NCBI GenBank assembly: GCA_013398295.1
Contig: VZSF01000901.1
Span: 42,501 to 106,500 of the forward strand
Direction of reading: 5' to 3'
Length of the DNA stretch: 64,000 nt
Origin: Chionis minor
Taxonomy: Eukaryota; Chordata; Aves; Charadriiformes; Chionididae
This document shows positions 1 to 13,730 of the stretch, one piece after another (the first letter of the stretch is position 1; every line of letters starts with the position of its first letter). The notes beneath the pieces were generated by a model. That model saw only the letters and a program-made list of their open reading frames with translations, made no database searches and was not told where the DNA came from. The position numbers and the translations under genes are program-made.

Positions 1-3000
1 TGTTGAAAGACAAAACAAGATGAACCCACAACCAAACCTGGCTCTGGAAATGGGCTGTTACAGCAGCAGGACGGTGCCTTCTTTGGGGTTCTTCTTTCCT
101 TTCTTCACAATAAAATTTCACCACTGGTAAGAGCTGTGTGCCAGTGCTCTTAGGGCTCATAGCCTTTTATGATGTCGTTCCAGTAGATGTTGCAGAAAGA
201 TGTACGGACTAGATTAGATGGCCTACTTTCCAAAACTATGAAATCCTGAACTAAGAAAAGCTGCAGGAGACAGACTGAATGCTTGAGTAAGATACCAAGA
301 GGTCCTACAAGAGATTGAAAGTCACGTTTAATTGGTAGTTGGAGGCTCTCAAATAACACACTGATGACTACAATACAATCAACTAGAGGAGACCAGGAAA
401 AGCAGACTGAACTCCTCATTTGGAAAGAAAGTTTATCCTTCTATTTTCAGCATCTGTGATTACAATGTTGGTGAATTTATAGCAGTCCATCCGAGATGAA
501 TAATTCTGAACAATATCATTTTGCCATTTATTTTGCCTGTCACTTTGAGGGAAAGTTGTTACAGGGTTGCAGCCAACTCAGATGTTTATTTCTTTCCTTT
601 GAGAGGTAAGGAGAAAAAAACATGAAGAACAAGACAGCGAGGAGAAAAAGAGAAACATGTTGGCATCCTCATTAACTTCCTGATAAGATTGATTCAGCAG
701 CAGCCAACAGCAACATCATCCGCCAGAGCTGTAGAGCTGCCCTGCCTCTGTTTGCTTTGCATCATGTAGGTGCCCAGACGTTGCACCAAAGAAGATCATA
801 CGAACAACTACTACCCACTGTCAATTTACACAGCTGGAACATAAATGCCAACACCTGCTCTTTCAGTCTGGCAGCCAGAACAATATCCCAGTTAAACCCG
901 TGCTCGCCACTCTTTCCAGAGCCCCCTACCAACTCCCTATCATTTTCATTATCACTGATGTCTACGCTTCTGTAATTCTGTTTAAAACAGCTAAGCAGTT
1001 GTGTGTTCCAGAAGGCACTTTATGGAAACAGTTGGAATTATAAAAAACCTTTCCACTTTATATATTGTCATGTAGGTAAAACAAGTCGCACAGGAGCACT
1101 GGGATGGCCCAACTTGTTGACTGCCAACTTCCATGGACAGCATCTGTCTGGGGTCCACGGGTGGCTTAGGACTGTTTTCCAGACACAGACACTGGTATTT
1201 CTGACCAGTAGTGTTGGTCATAAATTGAAATATAGGTAATAAAAATCCTGTTGTAACAGATATGTTGGATTTTGTTTTATTCCCAGACTTAGGTAATGAG
1301 GAAAGCCACTTCATTCCAAGGGAGTAAATCAGAGCAATTTTCCTGTTCACTGTTTACGTGTAAAGAAATTACAGGATTTCCCAGCAAGAAAGATGAAAAT
1401 CTCCATCTGAAACTGGTATGAAAACGGATTCAGCTAACTTTCCCCAACAACATGGGGATGGTTAAACTATCCAAGGAACTTCAAAAATTATTATCTGACT
1501 TCAACCTCAACCTTTCAGCACAAACTCAAAGGAAAATCAAGACAGGCACCAAGAAACAATCGCTTTCATCACCTGAATCCCATTCTTTTTGATCCATATG
1601 CTCTGTGGTTTTCATTGCCTGAAAACACCCGTTATGAAAGATCTACAAGGAGACGAAGACAACTGCAATGTTATTGTTCTTCAAAAAGTTAGCCTTAGAA
1701 TAAGAAGAAAGAAAAATGGTGCCAGAGCAGAGGCGAATGATATCACCTATTTCTTTGCAAGCCTAAGGCCCAGAAAAAGAATTGTATATAACATTCTCTA
1801 ATTAAAGAAGGTAAGCCTTTAAAAATAAAATAGGTAAATAAACCAATAAGAAACACAAGTTCAATAGTGGAATCTGAATATATGAGGTGACAGAAGCAAT
1901 TATATTACTCTCTGTATCTTACACAGAACAAATATCTAAACAGTTCTCAAATGCAAAAAAGATTATATACATTAATGCAATTGCAACAGATTAGATTACT
2001 TTGATATACTTCTAAATTGTTTTGTACTTCACAATCTATTCAGGAGATATTTGGATAATAAGAAATGAGTGAGAAACACTTCAGACAGGTTGCTGTTTTC
2101 AGGTGTTTCCTCCATTTTTGTTCCTCCTTTTTTTTTCGACATGGTCAATTATAAATGAATGTAACCAAAATCCACTCTGCAATTCCTAGTCTTTTGAAAA
2201 CTGCCATTTGAATGTGAAAAGAATAAATGCTGTTGCCATTACATCAATGCCTCTGCACAAAATTTTCCCACCATTATCCTGAAAGCTTTAAATGACTATC
2301 TTTGGGAAAAAAGCAGAGAGGTATTTTTAAATGCAGCAAATGGATGGAGTTCTTAAACAGTAATATAAAAGCAGTATGTAATAAATATTGTGGGCTAAAA
2401 TGAGCATGCAGAGCTTCCCACTGTATCTACACATGATGAACTAAATCTGCTTACTGTACTCCTTTGAGTTTAGGAGCCTCCAAAGAACCGGATAAGATAG
2501 GAGAGAAGGCCATTCCCCTACCCTTTGGCATTCTCTATCTACACAAAGGGCAGAGCAGCCAAGCTCTGCTACATATTACTCTGAAAATATCCCACAAACA
2601 GTACATAAAAGCCCCATATTTTGGTCAAATCTATTCTAGATACATACATGCAAGTACAGAATTAGACCAGTGGAAATTAACTAAAGAGTTACAGATGGCC
2701 CTGTATATAAAGCAGTACAATATAAGAGAGACCATCTGGAAATATGTTTTATCCTTAACTGAATTTTTTTTTAAAAAACCCCTCCTTTCTACTTTCCTTT
2801 TCTAGTTGCAATTTTTCACTGTGCAATGAAAATGTGCTTGGTTTACTTTCCAAAAAAAATGAGGACTTGAGCTATACACCTGCCAAGTCAGGAATCTGAA
2901 GTAAAGGTGCAGGCTAAATATTGAGGAAGTCAATGCTTTAAGCACCAAAATTACGTGGCAATACTTGGGATGTGTTTAGGGGGTACAGCTACGGACCAAA

Positions 3001-4149
3001 ACCTCGATTTTGCATTATAGCAAAAAGATACATATTTAGCAAAGAACTTGCTCAGGAAACAAGCAGGTTCTTTGAGTAAGATGCATGCAATTACTGTTGT
3101 TGTCTTCAGCGGGAATGACATTTTGATGTCAAGGTGAACCCAGCTTGTAAAAACCATGCTGGTATCCACCCTCTTTTGCTACAATCCTACAGCGTTTTTG
3201 CTGCCAGATTCAGGCAGAGAGAAATTGTGGGATGGAGCACAAACAGTGACACGTGTATACTGCCACACTCATAGCAAAGTGGAGGCATAGGGGGGTCAAC
3301 ACCAGGCAATGGCCAGCGAGGAGGCACCCACCCTCCTGAGAGACTGCCGATCCCGAGACTGGCAGCCTTAAGGCGCCCTTCTTCAAGTGCCACATCTGCT
3401 GAGTTCAGCCATTTCTCACGTGGGAAAGGGTCTTTGGGTGGATGATATTTTCAACTAATAGTAAAAACTATTTCATTAGCTTTCACTTTCAGAGGAATGC
3501 CTTGTGATGAAATGTTATAGTGTATTTTTCCTATCCTGAAGTATGGGAATAAGTCCCTTTAGCATAAATGTCCCATTAGCAACACTGTATGTGGTATGTT
3601 TTAGATTATATTTCCAGGCTAATATGTTATGGCCCTGGACAAATAAAACCAAAATAAATTATATCCATCTTTCTATAAATTCCATTATAGCTTAATTGTA
3701 AAATTTTTCCTTTTTTTTTTTTTTTTAATTTGGCTTTAATACCCAAATTGCTTGCATGTGCTCCTTTCCTTCTGCTCCTCTTCTTCTCCCCTCTCTGAGT
3801 TGAGGGAGGCTGGCAATTTGTCATTCTGATAGACGACAAAGGGGAGCAACTCGGTGAGCTCCCTATCTTTTCTGAGTTAGTTAATGTATCTGCAGCCCGC
3901 AATTAACACTATTACTTGTGTAACACCAAAATCATACACTGCATTTTTTGTATGCCCTTCTGTATTACACTTTTGTTCACATTTATCCATCATGCATAAC
4001 ACGGAGCAAGGCTAAAGTGTGTTCTTCGGTATTAACAAATCAGGGTTTTTTCCCCACACGGGACAAAAAGGGTAGCGTTAACAGCATTATTTGTTGTTTT
4101 CTGTGAGACACCCACACTGCTAGTATATCAGGTCAAGTGCTCTGTAACC
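1..4149. other. Unique noncoding sequence, no gene recognised
   Basis: This stretch is AT-rich and CpG-poor with stops in all frames. The longest open frames are under 120 codons, and none resembles a protein I know. The only low-complexity feature is a T16 tract at 3711-3726. I see no CR1 copy, tRNA or long repeat here. It could be intronic or intergenic. Confidence 0.5.
3711..3726. repeat. Homopolymer T16 tract
   Basis: An uninterrupted run of 16 T follows TTTTTCC. It is ordinary low-complexity DNA. No retroposed sequence is recognisable beside it. Confidence 0.85.
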
Positions 4150-4430
4150 TGCTTATCAGCAGTTACCACTAGATACAGTTTAAGAGAACAATTCAAAAAT
4201 GGTTTTGATTGATTGCAACAAACTGGCAGTATAATTGCACTCAAGCCATTAGGAATCCAATTGAACCCTGATCGAGTACTTCATTACTCCTGCTCTTTTC
4301 ACAAGGGCACACCATCCCAAGTAATATTTTATATGTTATAAAAGGTTAGGTTTGAAAAATTAGCATTACAAATGTCACATTTACTGCCAGCTGGAAATGT
4401 GCAACAATGTGTGACAATACTGAATAAAAT
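4150..4430. promoter_or_regulatory. Candidate conserved noncoding element
   Basis: The block has no long open frame and no repeat signature, but it packs several short motifs typical of vertebrate enhancers. These are a GATA-type CTTATCAG at 4152-4159, a PBX/HOX-like TGATTGATTG at 4206-4215 and an E-box CAGCTG at 4388-4393. CpG is scarce. The motifs are seen directly. Conservation and regulatory activity are inference, and such motifs also occur by chance. Confidence 0.22.
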
Positions 4431-7400
4431 GTTGAAACATGTTTTCCTTTTGTTTTACTTTACTCATTTTTGTAATACAACACTGGTTACTGGAAAATGC
4501 CTTACAGCTTTATTCAAAACACATGTTCAAAGATCTGAATGAAAAAAGCTTTGACTCTCTCTGGAACATCTAACCGATATATCATTTGTGAGCTTCAAAT
4601 TTTTTTCTTACTGTCAAGAACACTTTTATGTCTTTAAGATTTATTTAAACTAGTTTATTATATAATGAAGCTTGTCAGATCATAAGAACAAAGTCAAACA
4701 ATATGCTCTATATCAAAGTATAACATTTAACATATAGATTTAAGTATACATATCAAGTACAATGCAATCAAGCAGGGTTTAATCTGAAAATGCAAATGGT
4801 TCAGATTATTAAAGCCACATCTGTCCTTTGAAGCATAATTTAGGCTGTTTATCAAAAAGCTATGTGTAATTATATTATTCCCTCCCACCAAACATATTTT
4901 AGCCATGGATTTCTTAGTTTGAAAACTTTAAGGTTCAACCCCAGGGCCAAAATTTCACAGCCTAAACCACTAACTAAAATACAAACACAAACATAAATTT
5001 GAAAATGTATATAATCACTTCTCGTCTACAATCTATTATGTTAGGACAGTCATTTTGATTACATTAATCTCATGGTGATAACAGACTTGCATAAACTACA
5101 AGTATTAAAACTGAGTTTTCATATTTCTTTTTCTATATTTGTAAATATACATTGCTTCACCAAATCCTGCTACTGTGCAGAAGCCTTGCTGAGGCAGTAC
5201 AAAAGGTGGGACTCAGGTTTCTTTTGCTTGGAACAACAGTGCCAATTTTAAACACACACTCCTTGTTGCTTAAGTGGGGAACACTCCTAAAATTTTACAA
5301 TATATAGTTAATAACATATATTTTAAAATGACCTGCCTCTTATAAGAGAGTGCCTCTGTTAAGAAGGTAGAGGATGGACACTTCATTTTAAAATACTACT
5401 GTGAAGATGTGAATCATTTGCAAATTAAAATATTACTTGTATTTATCCAACTAAATGTAAACTCTTGCAAAGATCAACAAGTGATTGTTGCCACTGTAAA
5501 TAGCATGTACCTGCAGATTTAAACTCTAAATTATAAATAAAGTCTGCCATGCAAGCAATCCTTTAATCCTGCCTTAAATGTATGGGAAATACTTACCAAT
5601 GGGGATTTGTGGTTATGCAGAGATCTAGCAACTCTGCACACAGAGTAGGAATAGTTCTTGTTACATGCAAAACTACAAGTAAAAGATTTGTGCTTTAAGA
5701 CACACTAAAAATTCCTTCTTCTGCACAAAAGAGAGAGTTTTTATGAGTTCCCGGAAATCTGAGTGTTATATTTAGTTCTTGTGAGTCTAGTAAAAAGCAA
5801 CATGCTACACAATTGACGCTCATTAGAACAGAGTTTCACAAGTTAAAATATGGCAATGGCTATATAGATTAAAAACATCAATGTCTTTAGTATGCGTCAT
5901 TTTGAAAGTCACAGGCCACACATCACAATGTTTGTTTACTCCATTTTTTAAGAAATAGTCACTCAGGTGCTCACCCGTCAGTACTTCTGAAGAGAGAGAC
6001 ATCTTTGATTTTTTCGATCTAGCCTCACAATGACAATTTACACATCTACAACAAACATCCACAGGGCACCCAAATGTGTAACAAAGTGGAAGATGTTAAT
6101 TTAATTATGATGTATCCTCTATCCCCAGCCCCATAAAGTGCTGTTCCCTGCAACAAAACGCTGAGCTGAAGTGTTTGGGGTGCAGGGGGCAGGATTGCCA
6201 TTCAGGACGAAGTTCCTCGTCTTTCTAGAAATATTTCTTCTTTAGTTTAGGGAGAAAGAACAGTTTGGACGAGGAAGCAAAGCAGCACTAAAAAAGCATT
6301 ACTTCATCATATCCTAATTTGGTTGGCTGTTTTAAAATGTATATGTAGTCCCACTAAGCAAACAGAGTAACTTTTAAAACAGACACCAATAGGTATTCTT
6401 TTCCACAATGCAGACATTGTTTGATGGAATTTACATACCACGGATGGCTTGTTAGACAAATAATAGAAAAACAAGTATCTATATATCTATTTTTATATAT
6501 TATACAGTTTCTGCTTATAATACTATTTTGGGAGGCTAAAAGAAACAACCAAGATTTTAGGTGGTTTTACAATATTTTACATTTAAAACCCACATCTGTC
6601 CAAAATTATCCCATCTAAAATAATACTTGTTCCAGACGATAAGCAAAATAAAAGAGCACAACAAGTATAGCTATAGCCACCCACAGCCTTCAGGCCTATG
6701 GTCCCTGTACGTGTTACCGAAAACTCGGCAAGGTTCACAGCAGGCTCAGAAGGTTAACAAATCAGGCTCTGGTGGGCCAAGAAAGATCAGAGAGACAACA
6801 TCTTTTTAACTGTTTATATCGGTTACATGATAATAAACTGTTCCACATGAAGATAATAAATGTTACCCCAGTGGCAGCTACATAGACAACCGTATTTGCT
6901 AGAATAAACAATGTTAGGACAAAGGGAGTTTGAGTTTGGTGGAGGAGGACAGAAAGATTAATGTAATAATCATACCTCAGGATTTCCTTGATTTTGTAGG
7001 CTTAGATCTCAATCTGAATGTCTTTTAACACTTCTTTATGCATAAGATTCTTGCTTTTTCATTCTAATCAAGTTTAAGTATCTGCATGTCGAAATCAGAA
7101 GCACTAACATTCTCCGCAACATTTCTCCAAACATAAAAACAAAGCATTTGGTCCAGATCCAAAGAAGGTTTTAGGCATCTAAAACAGGATTTAGTTTGTC
7201 CTGAGGTGCCTGTATCCAAAATTGTGAGCTACATTAGCCCTGCTTAGCAGCCATTAACCCTGAAAACAGCTCTGGCTTTCACCTGAAAGCTCCTCAGCCA
7301 CATGAAGTTCTCTATTTTGTCACCAGCAGAGCTTCCTGCGCCTCAAGAGCTCCCTGTCTGTCTCCTACACAAGCTCAGCAGGAATCTGGAAAATAGGCAA

Positions 7401-7479
7401 AACACACTGAAATGTCTCTTAAGAAAATAATCATAGCACTGAGCACAGAAAAATTTCAGAGCAGCTGGGGACACATCCA
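4431..7479. other. Unique noncoding sequence, no gene recognised
   Basis: Strongly AT-rich sequence with only short, unrecognised open frames (up to about 80 codons). A GGTTCAACCCC stretch near 4931 resembles a Pol III B box, but no matching A box or cloverleaf lies upstream. No dispersed repeat was identified with any confidence. Confidence 0.5.
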
Positions 7480-7600
7480 CTTGGAGACAAGTGTGGTAGC
7501 ACTTTAGCTTAGCAGTTACACCACCTGCACCAAAACCAGAAGATGTGGATTCTAGATCTCCACCCAGAGTCACACTTTGTTGAAGCAAAGGCCATTTTTC
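7480..7600 (+). mobile_element. Relic of a tRNA-derived SINE
   Basis: TAGCTTAGCAG at 7505-7515 fits the tRNA A box. About 35 bp downstream, a degenerate B-box-like GATTCTAGATC lies at about 7549-7559. The order, and the intervening text ending in TCTCCACCC, match what I recall of tRNA-headed SINEs common in turtles and crocodilians and found as old relics in birds. The B box is imperfect and no tail is clear, so this is a decayed copy and not a functional tRNA gene. The family was not assigned by alignment. Confidence 0.33.
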
Positions 7601-10600
7601 AGTAATGAGTTAAAAAATCAATGGACAGAAGAAGGAAGAAAGAGCCCGACTCTAGAGCTCGGTGTCTAGTTCAAGAGTGCTATGTCTTTGGTTTTGCTCC
7701 CGGAGCTACTTATGTCTAACAACCACTGTGATCAGCCATGTTAAGCAGAAATCCTCATCTTCATCTCCCAAATGCATAGTTGCACTCGTCTTTTTGTGCC
7801 GTAGACATTAAAGAAATTGTTTAAAAAATTGGTCCCTAGACTACACTTCCTGGATGTCACTAATGAACCCCCTCCCTTTCAACAACCTCCTTTTGAGCAG
7901 TCTTCTGCTGTCTCCTTTTGAGCCAGAAAATCTCACCTTTTAATTAGGCATAGTAATTCCCAGAGAAAATCTACAACTTGCTTCAATGGTTCAAATGATT
8001 TCTTGCACTCCAAATCAAACGTAAGTTCAATAACTGAAGACATAATGCGTTTTATCTTGCCTGCAGGTAAATCATCATGCACACTTAGCAGTTCCGTGAG
8101 TGCTCTCCTCTGTTGACAAGAACTTCATCTTCACCGCAAGAACAGAGGAAGGTTATTCAGGCACTGAAACTTGGCACAACCAGCACCCAGAAAACACCCA
8201 CTCCAAGTATGTCTTGGATAAGGAGAGACTTCCATTCAAATTCCCAGATCCCACATATCCTTCTTAGTCTTTTAAAGTCAAGAACTTCAATGCCTTAAGT
8301 TTACTGAGATGACACTCACATAAATGGCAGGCCCTACCACAAATGAGAATAAACAATTAATGATGTTGTTTCTCTAGTCTTCCATCAGTTACGATCAGGC
8401 ATAAATTGAGGACAGAAACGAAGAGCTGGTTTATAGCAAGCAGATTTCTGGAACGCTCCTTCCACAAAAATAGCAAGGGGAAAAAAAGAGTTCTATGTAT
8501 TTTAAAATAGAACATGATCTAATTATTAAAAGGACAATGTGACATCCTATGATTGCACGGGGCTGAAGCTAGTGATGCAGGAGGTCTCTTCCAGACACGT
8601 GTTACTCCTGTTATAGGTCCAGCCAAAGAAGCAGTACAGAAAAGTTTCTCTCCTCTGCTCCAAAAAACACCTAGCTTGAGTATAATTTTCAGGTGGATCT
8701 TAGACCTCCTGGAAAATTGTCAGCAGCTAGATTACTTGGAAATGTACAGATAAAGAGAATCGGAACTACAGAAGCAGTTATACTGTAATACTGTGCCCGG
8801 CTTCCTGGTAAAATATATGGCTTTGTTACACTGAAGGAGCCTATATGGGAAAACCATAGCCCTGTTAACATAAAAAATGAGCTGAAAAGCCAGACTGGAC
8901 AAAAATCCAATTGTCAAGATGCGGCTGTCTGCAGTGGCCCAAGTTTCTCACTTGCAGTTGCATAACAGGCTTTTTGGGTTGCAGCACTCTTGGCAGCCCG
9001 AGAAAGAACAGAGGCTCTTCGAGTTACACAACTGCAACGTCATTAGCGGCTTCTGAAGAGTGTGCCCAGAGCTGCCCGAGTAAGTTAGCATTACACTAAA
9101 ACATAAACTGCTGGTTACAACCTTCCCTGTGGTGTACAGCAGTGGGAGTCGTATCACTGCTTCTCATCCAGCCCAGCCGGGCGAGCCGCAGGGGCACTGC
9201 CTCGCCTGCCCCGCCGCCAGCAGCTCTCACGAGCTGAAAGCCTCAAAAAGCACTACTCGTTCGTTTTCATTTCTCATTTTTAGCAAGGTCAAGGGCCTTC
9301 CTCAGAAACTGGGATATTCCAATGCCAGTTACACCAGAGCAAACCAGTCAGCTCATTCTTCCTTTTTGCTGAGCAGCTTACTCCCTGATCTGCGCTGAGT
9401 TTTTCAGTCCCTCGCCGATTTTTAGATGAGGCCTCTGACTTTGTTACTGTGCTTGCTTTCTCATTCCCTGCATTCTCTTGCGCTGTACTGATCAGCTTTA
9501 CTGGTCATGCCCATTTACCTAAGAAATCAGACTTAGTGACTCACCTGAAAGCATGCTAAGATCATTTATTCAAGCATCCACTCAGACATTATTAGAAGAA
9601 CTATCAAGCAGCAATTTCCTGAGCAAGGAGAAACTCTTCTTTAGAGCACTCAGTAGTACTAACACTAGCATGTGAACCCATGAACTAATATTTACAGTCT
9701 TGTTTCTCTGCTATTATCAAATATATTAAATCTTTCTTTTTTTTTTTTTAATATAGCATCACTCTTTTCTCACACTGCAACAGGATGTGAGGAGGTACAA
9801 TGTAACAACACCTCATGCTCAGTTCAAGCAAAAAATACAATTTTTAAAATAATCAATCGCTACGTGAACTACAACATTAATTGCAGTCCCCAGTTAGAAC
9901 TCTGGTGGTTTTGGTCCCATCCAAAAATCATCAGAGAACTGAATTAGAAGTCTTCTTTGGTTACCTCCTTTTTTCCCCCTTTCTTTTTCTTTTTTAACTG
10001 CAGCAGCTCATCCCTAAGGAGGAATTACATAATACAGGAGATCAAAATATCAAATTATTTTTTAATAATGCAAAATTTCAAAAGTCATCTTGACTTTTTT
10101 CAAAAACAGTCATGTCATGCTTTTGCCTAGGCATCTACCCTTTAAACTATCTTAGGGTCTTAATAGCCTCAGGACGGGATTTTTTTCTATCGACTTTAAT
10201 CATGGTTATACAGTATTAAAGAAAAATAGAAGGTGTCTAGGCTATGAAGAACACAGAGATGACAAGTGAAGTTAAACATGTAGCACTGGTACGAGCATCT
10301 GTGAGATGTCTCACATTCCTACTGCCAGAGCATGAGCTCCCTTGCGGACTTGACTCCTCACCAGATAAAGCTGTAATGTCTGAATTCATCCCTACTTTGG
10401 GAGTTAAGGCTACCCTTTCCCACTTTCCTGAAAATTAGTAACTTAGAAATATTCTAAAGCCATCAAGCAACGTTTTGATCAAGTGGATGAGATTTTCCAA
10501 CGGAAAACTTTGAAGTGTCCAGTCTCATTGAATCATTTTCCAGCAGGAGGAGTAGCCCCGTTTGGAAAGCCAGCCCCTTTCACGACATCTCAGAGAACCA

Positions 10601-12242
10601 CCCCAAACTGAACACACTCGAAACGCCAAGATTTAATATTCATTTAACAATTTTTTCAATATTTTTATTTTCTTTTCTTTTCCCTTTCTGATTGTTTGGT
10701 CAGAAACCCCACAGCAAATCAAATGCTTTCTATTACTCCTCTCCTTTCACGTCACTAAAAATCTACATTCTAGAAAGAGAAGGCTCAAGGCATTTCACTT
10801 TGACATTTGTGTTTTCTGAAATCACTGACATAAGGGAAAACATTTTCACTTAAAGGAGTCAAAATGATAACTGACCTTTCACTTCTGTTGACCAAATGTA
10901 TTATGTGCCACTCAGTCACTGGTATATATCATTCTTAATTAGCATCTACACAATAAAATAGCTCCGTTCAGAACTGTATTAATTACTGTTTTATGACTCT
11001 GCTTACTATTATCCTGCCTGTACGGCAGCAACCATAAAAAGCCTGGCCTTTCCCAGCACAAAGGGGCAGCATGTTTTATGTGTGATTCATGAAAGTTTCA
11101 CTAATATCTAGGTTCACATGGTTTAGAGGAGCAGAAGGGAATGAGCTGTTTGTTCTTACTTCACGCCCAGAGGATTTAGCTCAATTTTCAGGACAGTACG
11201 GATTGCACAGTGCGATAGGGCAGAAAATCTGCTTTGTATATATCATTTCATTCATACTGTGAGCCACGAACCAAAATAAAACCATGAAAAATATGTGAAT
11301 TTGAAATTCAGTGTTCTGATACAGAAATCTAATGGAGGAGAAATCAAAGAAAACATCCTTCCTTTGAACCACCAGCACTTGATAGAGAACAATCATCTAC
11401 CATATTCTTTGTATTTAAATTAATGTGGGTTTTTTTCCTTTTTTTAATGAAGTTGCAGTTCAAAGGACAGAGTGGTAATAAATGAGCATTTGCTCTAATA
11501 TCTCTTGTGACGTGTCATTTGAGACTGTGTATCTCACACCCAAAGTTTGGAAATATAATCTATCTGAATGAACTGGCTGCAAGCTGAAACTAGAAATGGG
11601 GATTCATTTAGTCTTTTATTTCAGAGACCTGTCTGGGGCAAAGTGCATGACTATTGCTCAAAGGAAAAACAAAAGCAGCAGAAAGATTAAATACTGAAAG
11701 ATAAAAAAAACCCAAAACTTGCATAGCAGCAAACAGATCTACATACAAATTTGTAAACAGATAACATAAGTTCTTCCTGCACATGTTACTAATATACACG
11801 TAAAGATTTTTAACTTAGAAGTAAAAAAACATAAATCAGTGCATTGGGATTGTCCATATTGAGACCTGCTCTGCAGCTCTGGCTGGCGGAGCAGATCCCC
11901 CTGCCCACACGGCCTCCCTCGCTTCCCGGGAGGCAAAACCGTCGGCAGCAATAGGCAGGTTGTGCTCTGAGCGAGAGCAGAGCACGCAGGAGGGATTCAC
12001 GTCCCCCAGATCACAGCAGACCACAGCTGAAAGTTTTTGGTCAAGAGAGAAGGGATCAAGTACCTTTGCCAGCCGTCTCCTTCACATGCTGCTTTCTTCT
12101 AAGGATTCATCTTTATTATAGAAGATACCGTGAAATTATACAGAGAATATCAAAAGTGCGATTGAAAGATTTGAATTGGCAAATATTTAAGTTTGGCCTT
12201 ATGACTGTGCAGCAGGCATACTGAAGGGAGAATGAAGTTTCA
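7601..12242. other. Unique noncoding sequence with two GC-richer patches
   Basis: Mostly AT-rich single-copy sequence. Two patches at about 9165-9235 and 11870-12000 are GC-richer and contain CpGs. Short frames are open in several directions there, as expected from composition alone. A T13 tract lies at 9737-9749. No protein, RNA or repeat family was recognised. Confidence 0.5.
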
Positions 12243-12693
12243 GAATAGAATCACAGAAACACAGAATGTTAGGAGTTGGAAGGGTCCTCTGGAGATCATC
12301 TAGTCCAACCCCCCTGCCAGAGCAGGTCTACCTACAGCAGGTTGCACAGGGTGGCGTCCAGGTGGGTTTGGAATGTCTCCAGAGTCGGAGACTCCACCAC
12401 CTCTCTGAGCAGCCTCTTCCAGTGCTCTGCCAATCTCAAAGTCAAGAAGTTCCTCCTCGTGTTCAGATGGAACTTCAAGTTTGTGCCTGTTACCTCTTGT
12501 CCTGTCACTGGGCACCACTGAAAAAAAAACTGGCCCCCTCCTCCCGGCACCCTCCCTTTAAGTTTTTGTAAGCAGTGATGAGATCCCCCCTCAGCCTTCT
12601 CTTCTCCAGACTAAAAAGACCCAACTCCCTCAGCCTTTCCTCATAAGAAAGATGTTCCAGCCCCCTAATCATCTCTGTAGCCCTTTGTTGTAC
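12243..12693 (-). mobile_element. CR1 LINE, 3' fragment, older subfamily
   Basis: This is the reverse complement of a CR1 3' end. The plus strand opens with AGAATCACAGAA-type degenerate tail repeats, followed by GGAGTTGGAAGGGTCCTCTG and then the region complementary to the RT C terminus and 3' UTR. The body ends near 12693, so the copy is heavily 5'-truncated, which is usual for CR1. Its 3' region (GGTCCTCTGGAGATCATC) differs from the GGACCTTAAAGATCATC type of the next copy, so it belongs to a different subfamily. It holds interrupted frames and an A9 insertion near 12520-12530, which points to an old, dead copy. Confidence 0.9.
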
Positions 12694-13539
12694 ATATATG
12701 AAACAGGAAGATGGTCACTTTGATTGCAAAGTTAAGTCAATTTCAATAAAGTCGATGCCTTTTATGCCAGTCCTGGGTTATTTTTAAGATTAACTGACTA
12801 AAGCACCACTGAGAAAGCATCAACCCCTAATATTCAATGAGAGTCATTAGCATTGTAGCCAAGAAAATTCAGGCTAGCACTATAAAACAGCAGGTTATGC
12901 AAGGAACTGGGGGGCTCCCACCTCCTGAGATGATAAATCAGAGGAAAAAATTAGAATCACCTCCACCTGTCCTGCAGTTCAGGGGGAAAAGAGAAAGTGT
13001 GTGAAATACTGATGCTGATTTTACTGAGACTAAGTCTTCATTGTTCTTTTTCAGAAATGTCAAAGACTCATTGAATTTATCATTGGAAAGGACATTGTAT
13101 ATATCACAGGCCATTAAATTTCGAGTCATTGCTGCTGGATTGAAACCAACAATGTGTATTTGGCTAAAGCATTTTGTGTTGGGCTAAAACTGCCCTCTAA
13201 AAATACACCCCATCCTGATGTGGATAAACCAAGAGACCCCATGAGCAGTTTCTCCCAGCTGTTGATCTCTAATCTGAATTTATAAACTTCCAGATGCTTA
13301 TTAGCACTTTGTACTTTCTCCTCAGGAACATCCTATATATGGAAATCAAATAATCTCTGAAGTTTTCTTTTTTCGTAGCAGCTAGAAGGGCTGAACTGTA
13401 AAATACTCCCGAAATGTAGAACTGTACTGTACATCTTCTCTGTTCAATTCCTATTTAATGTGCTTTTACTACACCCTGAAGTCCAGGACTGACTTCAATC
13501 ATGCAGTAGTAATTTTGCAATTGTTTTGGATGCCCAGTG
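12694..13539. other. Unique noncoding sequence, no gene recognised
   Basis: AT-rich sequence between a CR1 fragment and a homeodomain-motif-rich block. One 63-codon minus-strand frame (12938-13129) resembles nothing known. I see no repeats. Confidence 0.5.
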
Positions 13540-13730
13540 AAAATGTATTGGACTTGTAATTAGCATTTGTGCATTTATCCTCCAAACATTTCTAATCAGC
13601 TGTGAATTCCCATTAATGACATCTTTTGGAGGTTTGTCAGTTAAGCAGTTCTTAATTCATTTAACTGGTATTTTATAAATATTAAATTTTAATGCAAATA
13701 TGTGGTAAATCAGATACCTCTAGCCAGCCT
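13540..13730. promoter_or_regulatory. Candidate conserved noncoding element with POU and homeodomain sites
   Basis: The stretch contains TAATTAGC (13557-13564), further ATTA cores around 13612 and 13653, and a perfect POU octamer ATGCAAAT at 13692-13699. It is unusually dense in AT-rich, CpG-free text without being simple sequence. This composition is typical of amniote noncoding elements near developmental genes. The motifs are visible; deep conservation is inferred and untested. Confidence 0.27.

Noticed and set aside
4931..4944. GGTTCAACCCC resembling a tRNA B box
   Set aside because: No A box or cloverleaf-compatible sequence upstream.
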